DNA of 64,000 nucleotides from Actinomycetaceae bacterium (GCA_028724905.1 JAQYTG010000001.1:33590-97589); one strand, 5' to 3'; shown: positions 36,679 through 48,800, counted from the first letter of the stretch. Notes: generated from the letters alone by a model not told the origin. Made by a program: numbers and translations.

Positions 36679-37250
36679 TTCATCTGCCGTGTGAGCCGCC
36701 CTGCCATATAGGAACTCATCGGGAATCCAAATGCTTCCATGTCGTAAGAGTAAAGCAGATCTGAATCTATATGGCGAGCGCGAATGGCGGCGCTATTCAC
36801 GTTCGCCCCCGCAGCGGATCGAGCTAGTACATCCGTGACGACGTGCAGCTGCCCTCCGCGAACTAGCCCCACTAAAATCTGGCTAGTACCTGCAGGCGAA
36901 GCCAGCATCGCCTCCAATGCATACGAACCATCCGACTGCTGATCTACTGTGGGATTGACGCGCAGATAGCCTGCTGCCGCGCTCCACAGCTCTCTTTTCC
37001 CTAGCTGCTCCCACGTAGATATTCCTGAGCACTCCTTATTCACGTCGCTAGCTGGTTCGTTGGCCAACCAGATACGCGAATTTATATACACATAAGGCCC
37101 GCCGTCACTCGCATCTATGTGTAGCTCATGCAGATACGCCGCAGCAGGTACGTTCTCATATTCGAGCACTCCCCCTCCATGCCAGCAGCCAACGAGCCAC
37201 GCGAGCGGATAGTTTTCAGGAGCGAGATCATCTGGAATATCCATCATCAT
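36642..37250 (-). CDS. FABP/nitrobindin-like beta-barrel protein
   Basis: About 202-residue protein of the actinobacterial FABP-like (nitrobindin/THAP4 C-terminal-like) family. The N-terminal PLAWLVGCWHGGGVLEYENV carries the GxWxGxG signature, and the C-terminal DLLYSYDMEAFGFP matches the family end. Relatives bind heme b through a His and react with NO or peroxynitrite; whether this copy binds heme is not certain. The start is one of three adjacent ATGs (37250, 37247, 37244). The last residues run into a tandem repeat. Confidence 0.82.
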   Translation of the reverse strand: MMMDIPDDLAPENYPLAWLVGCWHGGGVLEYENVPAAAYLHELHIDASDGGPYVYINSRIWLANEPASDVNKECSGISTWEQLGKRELWSAAAGYLRVNPTVDQQSDGSYALEAMLASPAGTSQILVGLVRGGQLHVVTDVLARSAAGANVNSAAIRARHIDSDLLYSYDMEAFGFPMSSYMAGRLTRQMNADGSKTRCGRQ

Positions 37251-37409
37251 ACGTCCAGCATACGTGAGCGCATGGCAAGATTCGATTGGTCGTGAGGCGG
37301 AGCTATTCAAAGTAATCTATACCAGCACCAGCTTTCCCGCCGATCCCCACGCCTAGGAGCCGAGGCCTCATAGTACCTAGGTATCTCAGAGCACCCTATA
37401 CCAGGCAAC

Positions 37410-38144
37410 CTATACCAGCAGCCAGCTAAACATATAAGCGAGCATCCCGAGTATACAATGCGCAATAAGATCCCTCGAAATACCTGCCATCGGAGAGACA
37501 CTCGACACCCTGCGGGTGGCACGCCCCAGCAAAACGTAGATCAGCGCCGTCACGATACCGAGTGAGAATCCTAGCCACAGCTGTACCGACAGCAGCCAGG
37601 CCATGAGCAGACCCGCCACGGCGCCGTTAAACAATGCCAGTGCATGAGCCGTACGTGCGGGAATGGACTCCACCAAGGCCACAGTGGCAAGGACGACGCC
37701 CACTAGGATCGTCTCAGTGCGCCCCAAATCTGTACACCACACAAAAATCCACAGAGTCGCCATCACTATCAGCACGCATCCAGTGAATGTGCCCGCTGCC
37801 TGCTCAAGTAGTTGCGGCCGCCCATCGCGGCGCAACATTTCAGCAACAAACGTAGCAGCCACACTCAGGCCGAGGACGAAACTCATCGCCGTCAGCGTGC
37901 CCCAATTAGCCACCCCAAGAGCGACTAGGGCAACCAGCCCCATCACTAAACGCGCCGCGTTGGGATGCGGCACATCCAGTAGCTTTCCCCAGCCCAGCAG
38001 CAAGAGCACCACCACTATGGCGACGCAGACCAGCCCCACTCCTTCATTTGCGAGCGCGCCACACACCAGCACCAAAGCTCCGCCGACGCCAACCGCTATG
38101 CGCCTAGCTATCTCTTTTGCTTGCACATAGTTTTTCTCGCTCAT
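37410..38144 (-). CDS. Integral membrane protein of unknown function
   Basis: About 244-residue protein with roughly eight hydrophobic segments (for example ALVLVCGALANEGVGLVCVA and AGLLMAWLLSVQLWLGFSLG) and short charged loops. I do not recognise a family; the general look is like HdeD/DUF308-type proteins. I placed the start at the ATG at 38144 (MSEKNYVQAK), since upstream residues are not membrane-protein-like, but no clear ribosome binding site is seen. A strongly structured intergenic element lies 207-292 bases upstream and could be part of its 5' leader. Confidence 0.6.
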   Translation of the reverse strand: MSEKNYVQAKEIARRIAVGVGGALVLVCGALANEGVGLVCVAIVVVLLLLGWGKLLDVPHPNAARLVMGLVALVALGVANWGTLTAMSFVLGLSVAATFVAEMLRRDGRPQLLEQAAGTFTGCVLIVMATLWIFVWCTDLGRTETILVGVVLATVALVESIPARTAHALALFNGAVAGLLMAWLLSVQLWLGFSLGIVTALIYVLLGRATRRVSSVSPMAGISRDLIAHCILGMLAYMFSWLLV

Positions 38145-38350
38145 AGGGGAATTCTCGCACGCCGTGGCAGCTTTGAAAAATGTGCCCGCCCGTGGCTTGC
38201 CCCCATGCCTGCCCTTGCAGAGCGGATCGCTCCTACCCGACGTCACTCATCCGCAGCCCATCCGTGCATTTCAGGCCATATTTTCAACTGGCAAAAATAC
38301 GATGCAAAAACGCGTGACAATCTCGCGCGTATGCGTTAGATTATTACCAA

Positions 38351-38436
38351 GACACCGGATCGCGAAAGCCCCGGGCTCCAATAATTTGCCGCTACGAGCG
38401 GCCTTCGCGCCGACAGGCGCTATCAGGTTCGGTGTC
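38351..38436. ncRNA. Candidate structured RNA element
   Basis: GACACCG (38351-38357) pairs with CGGTGTC (38430-38436), closing an 86-base stretch. Inside, CGCGAA (38361-38366) pairs with TTCGCG (38404-38409), AGCC/GGCT forms a small hairpin (38367-38377), GCCGCT/AGCGGC forms a 6-bp hairpin with 3-nt loop (38388-38402), and GCGCC/GGCGC a 5-bp hairpin (38407-38420) that competes with the second stem. The strand is unknown. It could be a riboswitch-like leader of the membrane protein (minus) or a small RNA. Confidence 0.4.
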
Positions 38437-38447
38437 CTAGACTTCGG

Positions 38448-38481
38448 CAGGGGTTGCAGCGATAAAGAGCTGCAACCCCTG
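38448..38481. terminator. 13-bp hairpin downstream of clpB
   Basis: CAGGGGTTGCAGC (38448-38460) and its exact complement (38469-38481) enclose an 8-nt loop. It lies about 120 bases after the clpB stop. There is no T tract on the minus strand, so termination is only probable. Confidence 0.55.
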
Positions 38482-38598
38482 TTGCTATCACTTTCAGTAT
38501 CACGATGCGGGCTAATAATTACGGGGCTAGTGGACAATAGTTATTGATGTTTTTGCTGCTTTTCGTTGCCTGCCGACTTCACTTCACCAACCGCCAAA

Positions 38599-41277
38599 TC
38601 AAACTACTCGCAAACTCAAGCGGTGTGCTCTATCGACGTCATGCACTGAAGAAGCAGCATCAGTGCCAGCACCCGAGACGGCATCGTCGAAGAAACTGGT
38701 ATCAATATCTGCGCTATCTACCAGCACGTGCGCCCCATCTTTCACCTCGCCACTGAGAATCATCGCCGCAAGTTGATCGCCGATCTCGTGTTGAATCAGA
38801 CGGCGCAGCGGACGGGCTCCGAATGCCGGATCGTATCCATCCATGGCGAGCAGAGCTTGAGCACCATTCGTCACCTCGAGATCAATACGCCGCTCTTTCA
38901 GGCGCTTCTCCAGCTGAGCAACTTGCAGTTGCACAATCTGCCCGATCTCGCTCACCGTCAGCGGCGCAAAGAAGATCACGTCGTCAAGTCGGTTCAAAAA
39001 TTCTGGCTTAAACGCCGCTCGCACCAGACCCATGACACCCTCGCGCTTTTGCTCATCGTCCAAATCAGGATCCGCGAGGAATTGCGAACCCAAATTCGAC
39101 GTGAGAATCACGATTGTATTGCGAAAATCTACCGTGCGCCCTTGTCCGTCAGTCAGCCGCCCGTCGTCAAGCACTTGCAACAAAATGTCAAACACTTCTG
39201 GATGAGCTTTCTCCACTTCATCAAGCAAGATGACGCCGTATGGACGTCGGCGTACCGCTTCTGTAAGCTGCCCACCCTCTTCATAGCCGACATATCCTGG
39301 AGGAGCCCCCACCAGGCGAGCCACTGAATGTTTCTCCGAGTACTCGCTCATGTCGATGCGCACCATCGCCCGCTCATCGTCAAAAAGGAAGTCAGCAAGA
39401 CTCTTGGCCAACTCCGTCTTGCCCACACCCGTGGGGCCGAGGAACATAAAACTGCCGGTAGGACGATTAGGGTCTGCCACACCCGCCCGAGAGCGCCGCA
39501 CAGCATCCGCCACCGCCTGAACGGCTTTCTTCTGCCCGATCAGGCGCTTGCCGATGTACTCTTCCATATGCAAAAGTTTCTCCGTCTCCCCCTGCAACAA
39601 GCGACCCACAGGAATGCCCGTCCAGGAAGAAACCACCTCCGCAATACCATCAGCATCCACTTTTTCCGCAATCATCGGCACAGCGTCCGCCTCATGGGCT
39701 TGGTCTTGGTGTTCCTCCCCCTCGGCAATTTGGCTCTCAACTTGCGGGATTTCTCCATTCTGGATGCGTCCAGCATCTTCATACCGCCCCTCACGGATGG
39801 CCTTTTCCAGCTCGGTGCGCAATTCATCCAACCGCACACGCAGATCACCAACTTTATTACGCCCAGCTTTTTCGGCTTCCCAGCGGGCGTTGAGGGCAGC
39901 GAGTTCTTCGGATTTGTCCGCCAACTCCGCCTCGATTTTCTCCAGACGATCCGCTGCGCCAGCATCGTCATGGTCGGAATCAGTCTCCTCAAGATAGGCT
40001 TTTTCCATCTTGAGCCGATCTACTTGCCGCCGCAGCACATCAATTTCTTCTGGGGAAGAATCAAGCTCCATCCGCAGCCGCGAGGCTGCTTCGTCGATCA
40101 AATCAATGGCCTTATCTGGAAGTTGCCGCCCAGAAATATAGCGATCAGATAGCTGAGCTGCGGCCACCAATGCCCCATCAGAGATCGTCACTTTGTGATG
40201 CGCCTCGTATTTTGGCGCAATACCGCGCAAGATAGCCACAGTGTCTTCCACACTTGGCTCCCCTACAAAGATCTGCTGAAAGCGGCGCTCCAGAGCAGGA
40301 TCTTTCTCAATGTATTCACGGTATTCATCGAGCGTGGTGGCTCCCACTAGGCGTAGCTCCCCCCGAGCCAGCATCGGTTTGAGCATATTGCCAGCATCCA
40401 TCGCCCCCTCAGAGCCAGCTCCGGCTCCCACCACCGTGTGCAATTCGTCGATGAACGTGACGATCTCACCGTCGCTGTCTTTGATCTCAGCCAGCACTGC
40501 TTTGAGCCGCTCTTCAAATTCACCTCGGTATTTAGCTCCCGCCACCATGCCAGAGATATCGAGCGAGATGAGACGTTTACCTTTGAGACTAGCTGGCACA
40601 TCTCCATCCACAATACGCTGAGCCAGCCCCTCCACCACGGCAGTTTTACCCACACCAGGCTCTCCGATCAACACTGGATTATTCTTGGTACGCCGGCTAA
40701 GCACCTGCACCACCCGCCGAATTTCACCATCGCGTCCAATCACCGGATCGAGCTTGCCCTCGCGAGCCATTTGGGTGAGGTCAGTGCCATATTTTTCCAG
40801 CGCCTTAAACGTCCCCTCAGGATCAGGGCTATCGACATTGCCGGATCCTCGCACCCCTGGAAGTGCAGCTTTCAGCTGATCGTGCGTGACGCCAGCAGAG
40901 CGCAAAATCTCGCCAGCGCTCGCTTGCGTCGTGCTCAGGGCAAGCAACAGGTGCTCTGTAGAGATATAGGAATCTCCTAAGGCAGTGGCTTCTTTGCCCG
41001 CATCCGCTAGCACTAGTGAGAGGTTGCGGGATACTTGCGGCTGCCCCACCGAAGATCCCCTCGCTCCTGGAAGCGTGGCGAGCACTGCCGTCACCCGCTG
41101 CATAATAACTGCGCGGTCCACTCCCACAGCGTCAAGCAAAGCAACAGCCACACCGTCACGTTGCTGCAGTAGCGCAGCGAGCAGATGCGCGGGTTCGAGC
41201 TGAGGATTACCCGCTGTCGTTGCCATTTGAATAGCCTGCGCCAGCGCTTCTTGGCTCTTCGTCGTCAATTTGTCCAT
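38599..41277 (-). CDS. clpB: ATP-dependent disaggregase ClpB
   Basis: 892-residue Hsp100 disaggregase. It has the N-terminal Clp repeat domain ([14 protein letters not shown]), first AAA+ module (GEPGVGKT), the long coiled-coil middle domain typical of ClpB (about 410-540; [20 protein letters not shown]) and the second AAA+ module ([18 protein letters not shown]). I chose the second of two adjacent ATGs (41277): GGAGG lies five bases upstream. The frame remains open much further upstream but is not protein-like. An HspR-type inverted repeat lies about 150 bases upstream, suggesting heat-shock control. Confidence 0.95.
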   Translation of the reverse strand: MDKLTTKSQEALAQAIQMATTAGNPQLEPAHLLAALLQQRDGVAVALLDAVGVDRAVIMQRVTAVLATLPGARGSSVGQPQVSRNLSLVLADAGKEATALGDSYISTEHLLLALSTTQASAGEILRSAGVTHDQLKAALPGVRGSGNVDSPDPEGTFKALEKYGTDLTQMAREGKLDPVIGRDGEIRRVVQVLSRRTKNNPVLIGEPGVGKTAVVEGLAQRIVDGDVPASLKGKRLISLDISGMVAGAKYRGEFEERLKAVLAEIKDSDGEIVTFIDELHTVVGAGAGSEGAMDAGNMLKPMLARGELRLVGATTLDEYREYIEKDPALERRFQQIFVGEPSVEDTVAILRGIAPKYEAHHKVTISDGALVAAAQLSDRYISGRQLPDKAIDLIDEAASRLRMELDSSPEEIDVLRRQVDRLKMEKAYLEETDSDHDDAGAADRLEKIEAELADKSEELAALNARWEAEKAGRNKVGDLRVRLDELRTELEKAIREGRYEDAGRIQNGEIPQVESQIAEGEEHQDQAHEADAVPMIAEKVDADGIAEVVSSWTGIPVGRLLQGETEKLLHMEEYIGKRLIGQKKAVQAVADAVRRSRAGVADPNRPTGSFMFLGPTGVGKTELAKSLADFLFDDERAMVRIDMSEYSEKHSVARLVGAPPGYVGYEEGGQLTEAVRRRPYGVILLDEVEKAHPEVFDILLQVLDDGRLTDGQGRTVDFRNTIVILTSNLGSQFLADPDLDDEQKREGVMGLVRAAFKPEFLNRLDDVIFFAPLTVSEIGQIVQLQVAQLEKRLKERRIDLEVTNGAQALLAMDGYDPAFGARPLRRLIQHEIGDQLAAMILSGEVKDGAHVLVDSADIDTSFFDDAVSGAGTDAASSVHDVDRAHRLSLRVV

Positions 41278-41427
41278 CATAACCTCCAGCATCACTGGCA
41301 CTACTTCTACGCCGCAACACCTCAACACCACAGCAGTGGGCATCGCAGCATTGAGCACACCGATGCACCCACCACCTAGGCATTGGCATTTCATCTGTCC
41401 AAGTTCAGCTACTTCAACGCAGCTATA

Positions 41428-41448
41428 GTTGAGTCTATTCCACGCAAC
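41428..41448. promoter_or_regulatory. HAIR-like (HspR) inverted repeat upstream of clpB
   Basis: GTTGAGT-N7-ACGCAAC resembles the HAIR consensus CTTGAGT-N7-ACTCAAG with the exact 7-base spacing; the two arms are complementary at six of seven positions. Confidence 0.5.
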
Positions 41449-41899
41449 TTTAAGAATCAAGAACCATCCATGTTTTGCCGAGTAAAAGCATAAGTAAAGG
41501 CACAAATAAAAGCAGAGGAAAGCGATATCGCGGGGATGAGAGAAGCGAAAAAGAGAAGGGAGAAAGATAGATAAGGAGTGGACATGAGAAAAAGGGGAAG
41601 GAGAGAGACAAAGAGGGTAGACAAGGCAATGAGAGCGAGCAGGAAAAGGAAATGCCGGATCAAAGCAGGCATCAGGAATCAGGCAACTTCTTACAGCTGT
41701 ATCAGCGCTCCCACCCCCAGCGCTGGCTATGGGGGAGTTCTGCGCTGACGATGAGGGAAATATCGGCAAGGCTCGTAGTACCGACAAAGCGGGAGTACTG
41801 CGGAGGCAAAAGTACTGCAACGATGGGAGTTTACTAAGACGGTGGGAGTTGCGAGGAGGCAGGAGTCACAGGGAGGGAAGATCCGACGTCAGTAAAGCT

Positions 41900-42019
41900 G
41901 GCGCTGCTAGCAACACGCCCACACCCGTACCTAGAAACTCACACCTGTAGCAAGACACTCACACTCGTAGCAAGACGCCCACACCTTTAACACGACACCC
42001 ATACCCGTAGTAAGACGCC
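41900..42019. repeat. 20-bp tandem repeat, six copies
   Basis: Units start at 41900, 41920, 41940, 41960, 41980 and 42000, with consensus near CACACC(C/T)GTAGCAAGACGCC. The array ends about 115 bases before the small alpha-helical protein gene. Confidence 0.85.
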
Positions 42020-42134
42020 ACACCCAAGGCAAATTTACATTATCTTTCGCCATAGCTATTCATACGCACTTCAAAGCCCGTATACTCGAAGTGAGCCGCA
42101 TTGATGCGGATAGTAGAGAGAAAGGGGGCTGCGT

Positions 42135-42356
42135 ATGGGTTTCTTAGATAAGGCCAAGGAAATGGCCGGAGATGCAGCTGACAAGGTAAAAGACGTCGCA
42201 GGCGACGTAGCCGATAAAGCAAACGAAGCAATCCATAGCGAAAAAGCCGAACAGGTGAGCGACTCCATTCTCAATAAAGTGAATGAGCTCGCCGGTGGCA
42301 ACGAAGCCGTGAAGAATGTGACGGACAAAATTGATCAGGCAATCGGCAACGAGTGA
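42135..42356 (+). CDS. Small helical protein, MT0933/Rv0909 antitoxin-like
   Basis: 73-residue protein made of short amphipathic repeats (GFLDKAKEMAGDAADKVKDV). It resembles the actinobacterial MT0933-like antitoxin family (Rv0909 type) and general CsbD/LEA-like stress proteins. No cognate toxin gene is adjacent, so the antitoxin label is weak. The ribosome binding site AAAGGGGG lies six bases before the ATG and a strong terminator follows, so it is a monocistronic, probably well-expressed gene. Confidence 0.75.
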   Translation: MGFLDKAKEMAGDAADKVKDVAGDVADKANEAIHSEKAEQVSDSILNKVNELAGGNEAVKNVTDKIDQAIGNE

Positions 42357-42405
42357 CTGATACGCCTCAAGGCTACTCAATAGACCTTTGGCCTTCCTTG
42401 GCCGG

Positions 42406-42441
42406 AAGTGGCTCATGTGCAGGAGCACATGAGCCACTTTT
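42406..42441 (+). terminator. Intrinsic terminator
   Basis: A perfect 15-bp stem (AAGTGGCTCATGTGC, 42406-42420, with its complement at 42425-42439), a 4-nt loop and a TTTT end. Confidence 0.9.
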
Positions 42442-42859
42442 CACTCCTGGCCCCCTCCCCCCCCTAGCCCTGATCCGCCGCTATCTTGCGACTAGCCGTC
42501 GCCGCACCTAAGCGTCGCAGATTAGCACGATCGGTCAGTTAGAGCACCGCTTAGGGAGATATGCTCAGCTAACTATTTTTAGCGTCGGGGCTTTTAACAT
42601 CGGGCGAGGCGATTATACAGGTCGGCTAATTTTCATGCGGGGGATCAACCTGACCGCACGATCACCTCACAGCTAGGGCAGCTTTTCTTACTCACCCTAT
42701 ACCCACCAACACTCACCCCATGCCACCAGCAGGAAAGCAACTTCACCACGACTTCTGCGCGTCACCACAGGCGAAACCCATGATCACGTCACCACAACTT
42801 TTGCCTGCTAGCTCCAGTCTGGTTAGCTGTCTGACCGCTTAGCTATCCGCTTAGTCGTC
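42442..42859. other. Intergenic region without recognised features
   Basis: I see no gene or clear regulatory element between the terminator and the sialidase stop codon. Confidence 0.6.
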
Positions 42860-45800
42860 TCAGCAGCGCTGACCGCGTTTGCCACTAGCAGCGAATCCTG
42901 CCCCCACAAGCATGAGCAGTACCGCAAGCCCCACTAGCGTTGCAGTTGTGGAACCGCTACGCGCCAGCGATGGATCTGCATCCAGATTGCCTGCCACCGC
43001 TGGCTTTTCTGGCTTCAGGATCGACGTGCCAGCACCACTGCCACCGCTGGACGGTTCCCCAGGAGCCGGCGCCTCGGGATCATCGGAACTACCAGGAGTT
43101 TCAGGATCCACCGGCTGCTCAGGTTGCTCTGGCTCCTCTGGATCGCCAGGTTGCACTGGATCAACCGGTTGCTCCGGATCACCAGAACTGCCAGGATTCT
43201 CCGGATCCACCACGGGGCGCTGCTCCACCACGATATTGAAAGTCATGGTAGACACTTTCCCGTCTGCGTTTCTAGCACTCACCGTCACCGTGAAAGTACC
43301 CGCAGCAGTGGGCGTGCCAGAGATCTTGCCCTCTGCCCACTGCAATCCTGCTGGCAGGCCAGAAACACTAGTAATCTCACCATTTTCCACGCTCAGCGCA
43401 ATATCAGCGATAGCACTTCCCACGCTCGCAGCTACATTTGCCACGTCAGCTATCACCGCATCTGGAGCCACTGGCCTAGCTGCCACGGCAAAGATGAGGG
43501 TGAATTCATCGCTTGGATCTGATTCTACATACTCCTGCGGATAAGTCACCAATACTTTCACTGACACCTTTTGCCCGTATTGATCCTCGCTGGGAGTAAA
43601 AGTCACCACGCCAGTGCCAGGATCTATCTGAGCTTGGGCGGGAGCATCTGGTGCTAGCGCAAATACCGCGCCCTCAGGCTTTTGCGCTGACGTGCCGTCA
43701 GCTTCCATCACGAAACCCACAGCCGCGCTAGTGCTAGCTTTACCCACTTCAGCCGGAATCTCGTCTGCGCCCACAGATGGATCTAAGGCAGCTGGCGCAT
43801 CAGCAGCTGGATCCACCACGTTGATGAGGATCTGCCCACGGGCGCTAAAGGTGCCAGGAACCGCTGGGAGATTTGCGTCGTCACTCACTACTTCGGTGAC
43901 GGTAAACGGCACAGTGATGGCTCCTAGCTCGGCATCTTCTGGCACAGTGCCAGTGAGCGTGCCATCTTCAGCCAGATTTAGCCAATCTGGAGCGCCCGCA
44001 CTCAAGGCATAGGTGACTGCCCCGCCGTTGCCCGCTAACGTCAATCGCATCCCCGCAGGCAGCTGGCTGCCCGGCTCCACGCTGGCATCATTGCCATTCA
44101 CACTGGGAGCCAAGAACGTGTGCTCCCAGTCTGGCACAGCACCCTCAGGCAGCACATAGCCGTGCTCAGCCAAACCATTCATCGCCACCGAGATCTGTTC
44201 GCCAGGCTGAGCGGTATATGTGCCAGGAGCTTTCGCTTCGCCATTGACCACGTAGGAGATGGAATTATCAGGAATTTCGTAGGTGCGCGTGGCAGTGCCG
44301 TCCGCAGCCACCTCATCGGTGATGGTGATGCCTGGCGTCGCTCCCACCCGTTTCATGGCTGCAAATTCCGCCGCTGAGCCGAAGTTATTACCAGTCACGG
44401 TGCTGGTGGCAGCGGTGATTGAGAACTTTACCCACGGGCCGGTAGTGCCAGCGGGCAGATCAAAGCTCTGCACATCCCTAGTGTCGCGCGGATTCACGCT
44501 CGCCACTTTCGTCCAGCTCACGCCGTCTGGCGACGTATAAATATTGGCCGCACTGGCATTGCCATTGGTGCCGCTTTGCCGCTGCTGATACTGCACCGAG
44601 CAGATCTCTTGGCCGGCAACTGCATCCGTCTTCCACCAGGCTTCAATCGGATAAGCGTGCCCGTTCCACGCCGAGTGCCAATGGGTGCTGGTTTGCCCAT
44701 CGAAAGCTAGGCGCACCGGACCCTCATTAGGTAATCCTTGCGTGGGCTCTTCAGAGTTTGCTCCATAGTTGTGCCCATCGAGGCCGGCCCTCACGCAGGC
44801 GTTCACCGCCGCATTTAAGCCGACTTCTGCACTGAGCTGATCGCCGCCAGCATCAGCAGTAAAGCGGATCGTGGCGTCACCACTGCCATAATTATTGGCC
44901 ACCCAAAATTCGAGCACGCCCGTCTGCCCAGCTCGGATCGGCCCTGTTGAGCCTGGAGCTGGAGTAATCTGCCAGCCTGGTGGCAGCTGCGGCGTCACCG
45001 TCAGCGGATCCAGATCTGCCGAGATTGGCGCTTTCACTTTCACCGTGATTTTTACCGGACTACCTGGAACGACCTTCGTGGACTCAGCGCTCGCCGTCAT
45101 AGTGGGGTCATCATCTTCCTGCTCGCCGATCATGTTGAGCAGAATCGAGCGAGCCCCCACCATCGCTCCCCAGTGCGGAGCGCTGTCGGTGTTCGTGTCT
45201 CCCACCCCGGCGATCACGCGGTTTACTTCATCCATATCCACACCAATCGTGCGCTTTGCTTCACGGATGATCTCTGCGTCGTCAATGCCGTCTTGGAAGA
45301 CTTCCCAGCGCATCGCTGATACTGGCCCAGCTTCTGGAGAATCTTTGGTACCCCCTGGATAGACTACATATTCATCGCCTTGGGTGTACATGAACGTGGG
45401 GTTGCTATACACATCTTCTGGCCAAGAGTTGAAAGTCCAGCGCAAGAAGCCATCTAAATCTTTTTTGCCCACGATCCAGCTCAGATTGCGCGCTGACATC
45501 AGTGGAGACGGCGTGATCAGGTTTGGCTTGAGCGGCTGCGCCCAGGTGTAAAGCAGAGTCTGCTCGCCCGCTTCTCGACGTTCTCTAATCAAGCTATCTG
45601 GCACAGAGTTAATGATTTGGTAGCTAATAGCCGAATACGGCGTGAGGTCTACTTCATTCACAGCATCTGCAGCCGCTGCCAACTTACCCTGCCACTGCGG
45701 AGCGATTTCTTCCAGAATCGCGTGCACTCGATTCATAATCGCTTCGCTCTGCTCGTCAAACATCAGTGACGTGCGATCAAACCAGCCTTTTTCGTCTAGG

Positions 45801-48800
45801 TGAGCTTTGAGAGCATTCAAGAACTGCCCCCACGCTTTGTTATAGTCGGCATCCCCCACGTTCACGCGCTTATCCACCAGCTGGCCAGTGCGAATGTCGA
45901 GATACGTGAGGCGATCCAACTGGCGGAAATTCACCATCGAGAAAAGGTGAATCGGCCCGTTGATTCCTGCCTCTTCGTGCGCCGTCACCAGCTTGTCAAA
46001 CACCGTGAAGTCGAAACTATAGTCTGTGCCGTCAAAACTCCATTCCACCGCTGGTTTGTAGTGAGAATTGGTCTGCGGATGGCCGTTTTCCAGCTTCCAC
46101 GGATCGTCGTTGATGACGATATTGATCACGTCTTGCTGGGCATCAGCTAGCTCACGTAAATATGGTTTCATGTGCTCGAAGTGCTCATCGCTCCACAAGT
46201 CATCGCCATACCAATCTGCAATGGCGTCTGGGTGCCACCACAAATCCAGAATAAATGGCCGCTTATCGTGAGCCAGCAACTGCACATCACGCACTGATGT
46301 GCGCACCGGATAGCTGCCGATCACCTCACCATCGAGCTTGAGAGTAATAATCTGCTCGATAATCCCCGTGGGCGCATCTGGGGCCACATGCGCCACAAAC
46401 CACACGCTTTGATTCTTCCCTGCCTCGATCTGCGGGGCGGCTGTGCGCAGCGGATCAATAGTGGAGCCGCCAGTTAAAGCGCCATTATTGCCGTTTTTAA
46501 TCTCACTGGGATAGCTAATCTCCCACGTGACGCCAGGAGCATCGCTCACCTCGGCGCTGAGCTGGCCAGGCATGGGCAAGTTCACCACCAGCTGAGCGGA
46601 AGTGCGGTTGTCTTTCGCCATCTCCAAGCCCAGATCATGCCCATCTGGGAGCAGCCAGCTATTGACCTGCTCAGTGGGCATACGCAGATAGCTAGAGCTC
46701 TGGAAATCACCAGTGGGCACATACACTTTCGCGCCCGCCGCGTCAGTTCCTGAGATTCCCGATAGGTCGGGGGAAGTGGTATCAAAATCCACCCGCAGCC
46801 GATTGCTCGTGTGCCGCACTTGCCCTGCGCTGGAGTTTGCACTCACGGTGAATGTAGGCTGCCACGAGCCACTATTCACTTCTTGTTGCGTAAACACGTG
46901 GCGCAGCAATGCACTAGATAGATTGCCCGCACACATTCGAGATTCACCCGCAGGAATCGCTCCACTCCACTTGCAAGCAGCGATATTGGTGAAAGAGGAA
47001 TTTGCCGATACTTGGGTGTTGGTTATCGGCACGTTGCCAGTGTTGGTGACGCGCGCCCACACCACTGCATTATCACCCACGGGAGAATATCCGCTATCTC
47101 CATTTTTGTCGTTATAAATAGCATCTAAATACGGCTCAATTTTCACCTGCGGATTCGCCCGAGCGCCACGGGCAGCAGTCACAGTAAGAAACAGATACTG
47201 CTGTGACGTCTTGCCATCGGCAGTGTAAGTGGCTTTCAGCATTCGATTACCAGCCACCGAAGTAGGGATCGTGATTGGCACTGCCACCCGCGAGCTAGCG
47301 CCTGCCTCAATCGCGGGCACCTGAGCAGTATCTACCTGCGTCCACACCCCATCGGTGCCGGTGATAGCAAGCGTGCCCGCAGGGATCTGGGCACCCGTCT
47401 GATTAGTGATGTCTACCCTATATTGCACCCGTGCTCCGGCGGTAAACGTGCCGCGATTGGCGGCGCTCGTCTCCTGTCCAGCGTTTTTCGCACTAATCGG
47501 AGCACACAGCGTATTCATCTTGGTGGTATCCACCGACGTGTAGGCAATCTCCACGTAGCCAGCGCGCTCATAGAGCACTCCCACCTTGCCGGTGGCCTGC
47601 CCACTAGCGTCAAAGATGGGCGTGCCCGTCACGTATTCTGCTTCATCAGGATCAATAGTGAGCCGGCCTGGCCACGTGGCTCCATTATCGCAAGAAATTT
47701 TCGCGCTCACATTGCGCCGAATATTAGGATCCTCGGAATTGAGCAGCATGAGCATCTTAGCTTTGGGATCATCTAAGGCAGCATCTGGATAGACGCGCAG
47801 GATCGTGCCATTTGAGGTGGGATCTATCTGCTGGCCGTCAAGTTGCCTGCCGCCCCAAGTGGCACCGCCGTCATCAGAAAACGCCACCATGCGCATTCCA
47901 CCCGCACCGCTCACGCGCCCGCTCATCATCAAGCGCCCATCGGAGAGCTCCACCGCTTTGTTTTCATCTGCGGCCACAGTGGAGGGAGTGCCAAATTGCC
48001 AATTCTCGCCATGATCATCAGAATACAAGCTCACCACTTTAGTGCCGCTGGCGTTCACCACGTATTGTTGCACAAGCCTGCCCTTATACTGCTCACTGCG
48101 CAGCTGGATTCCTTCGCCCGAGGCCGCGAAAATTCCGCCCCAGCTAGAATCTTTCGCTTCTTGAGTGATGTTTTTGTGACGCCAGGTGCTGCCATTATCG
48201 TCCGAATAGGAATACAGCACTTGCATCGTGCTTGGGTCGCCCTCGGTGTTGCTAGCACTCGCACCACTGAATCCAGCAGTGACGCTGCCCGCATAAAATA
48301 CGAAAATCCGCCCAGTCTCGCGGTCTACTAGCACTGAGGGATCACCATTGCCAGCTCTGCCAGCCTCATAGCGCACAGTTTGCACTGGCCCCCAGGTGTG
48401 GCCACCATCTTTGGAGCGGCGCATCACCACCCCGATATTCGCTGGCAGATCGTCCATATTGGGGCGCATATCATAGAAAGCCAGCAAATCGCCATTTGTC
48501 GCTTGCGTGAGCGCCGGGATCCGGTAGCGCGCTGCCTTGGTTATGCCGTCGTACCACTTGTTCAGTATCACTGTGGTACCCAGGGGATTTTCTTCAGCTC
48601 TGGCTGGAATCGCCCCCACTGGCGTAACTAGCCCCACCGCCACCACAGACAACACGCACGCACAACTCAGCGCTATTCTCATCAGCCTGCGCGTCAGTGG
48701 GTTTGTAGGCTTGTTTGTCAGCGCGTTTGTCGGCGGGTTTGCAAGTCTGTTCGTAAACTTGTTCGTCAGCCTGCGCGTCAGCGGATTCGTGAGTGTGTTC

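Larger units (their letters stand above)
41278..42134. other. clpB upstream region: purine-rich tract and tandem repeats
   Basis: No gene seen. It holds the HAIR-like element, a strongly purine-rich tract on the plus strand (about 41481-41652) and six degenerate 20-bp repeats (41900-42019). The end carries AAAGGGGG, the ribosome binding site of the following gene. Confidence 0.65.

Noticed and set aside
38351..38436. tRNA interpretation of the structured element
   Set aside because: The closing stem is 7 bp as in a tRNA, but there is no T arm, anticodon arm or D arm in the right places.
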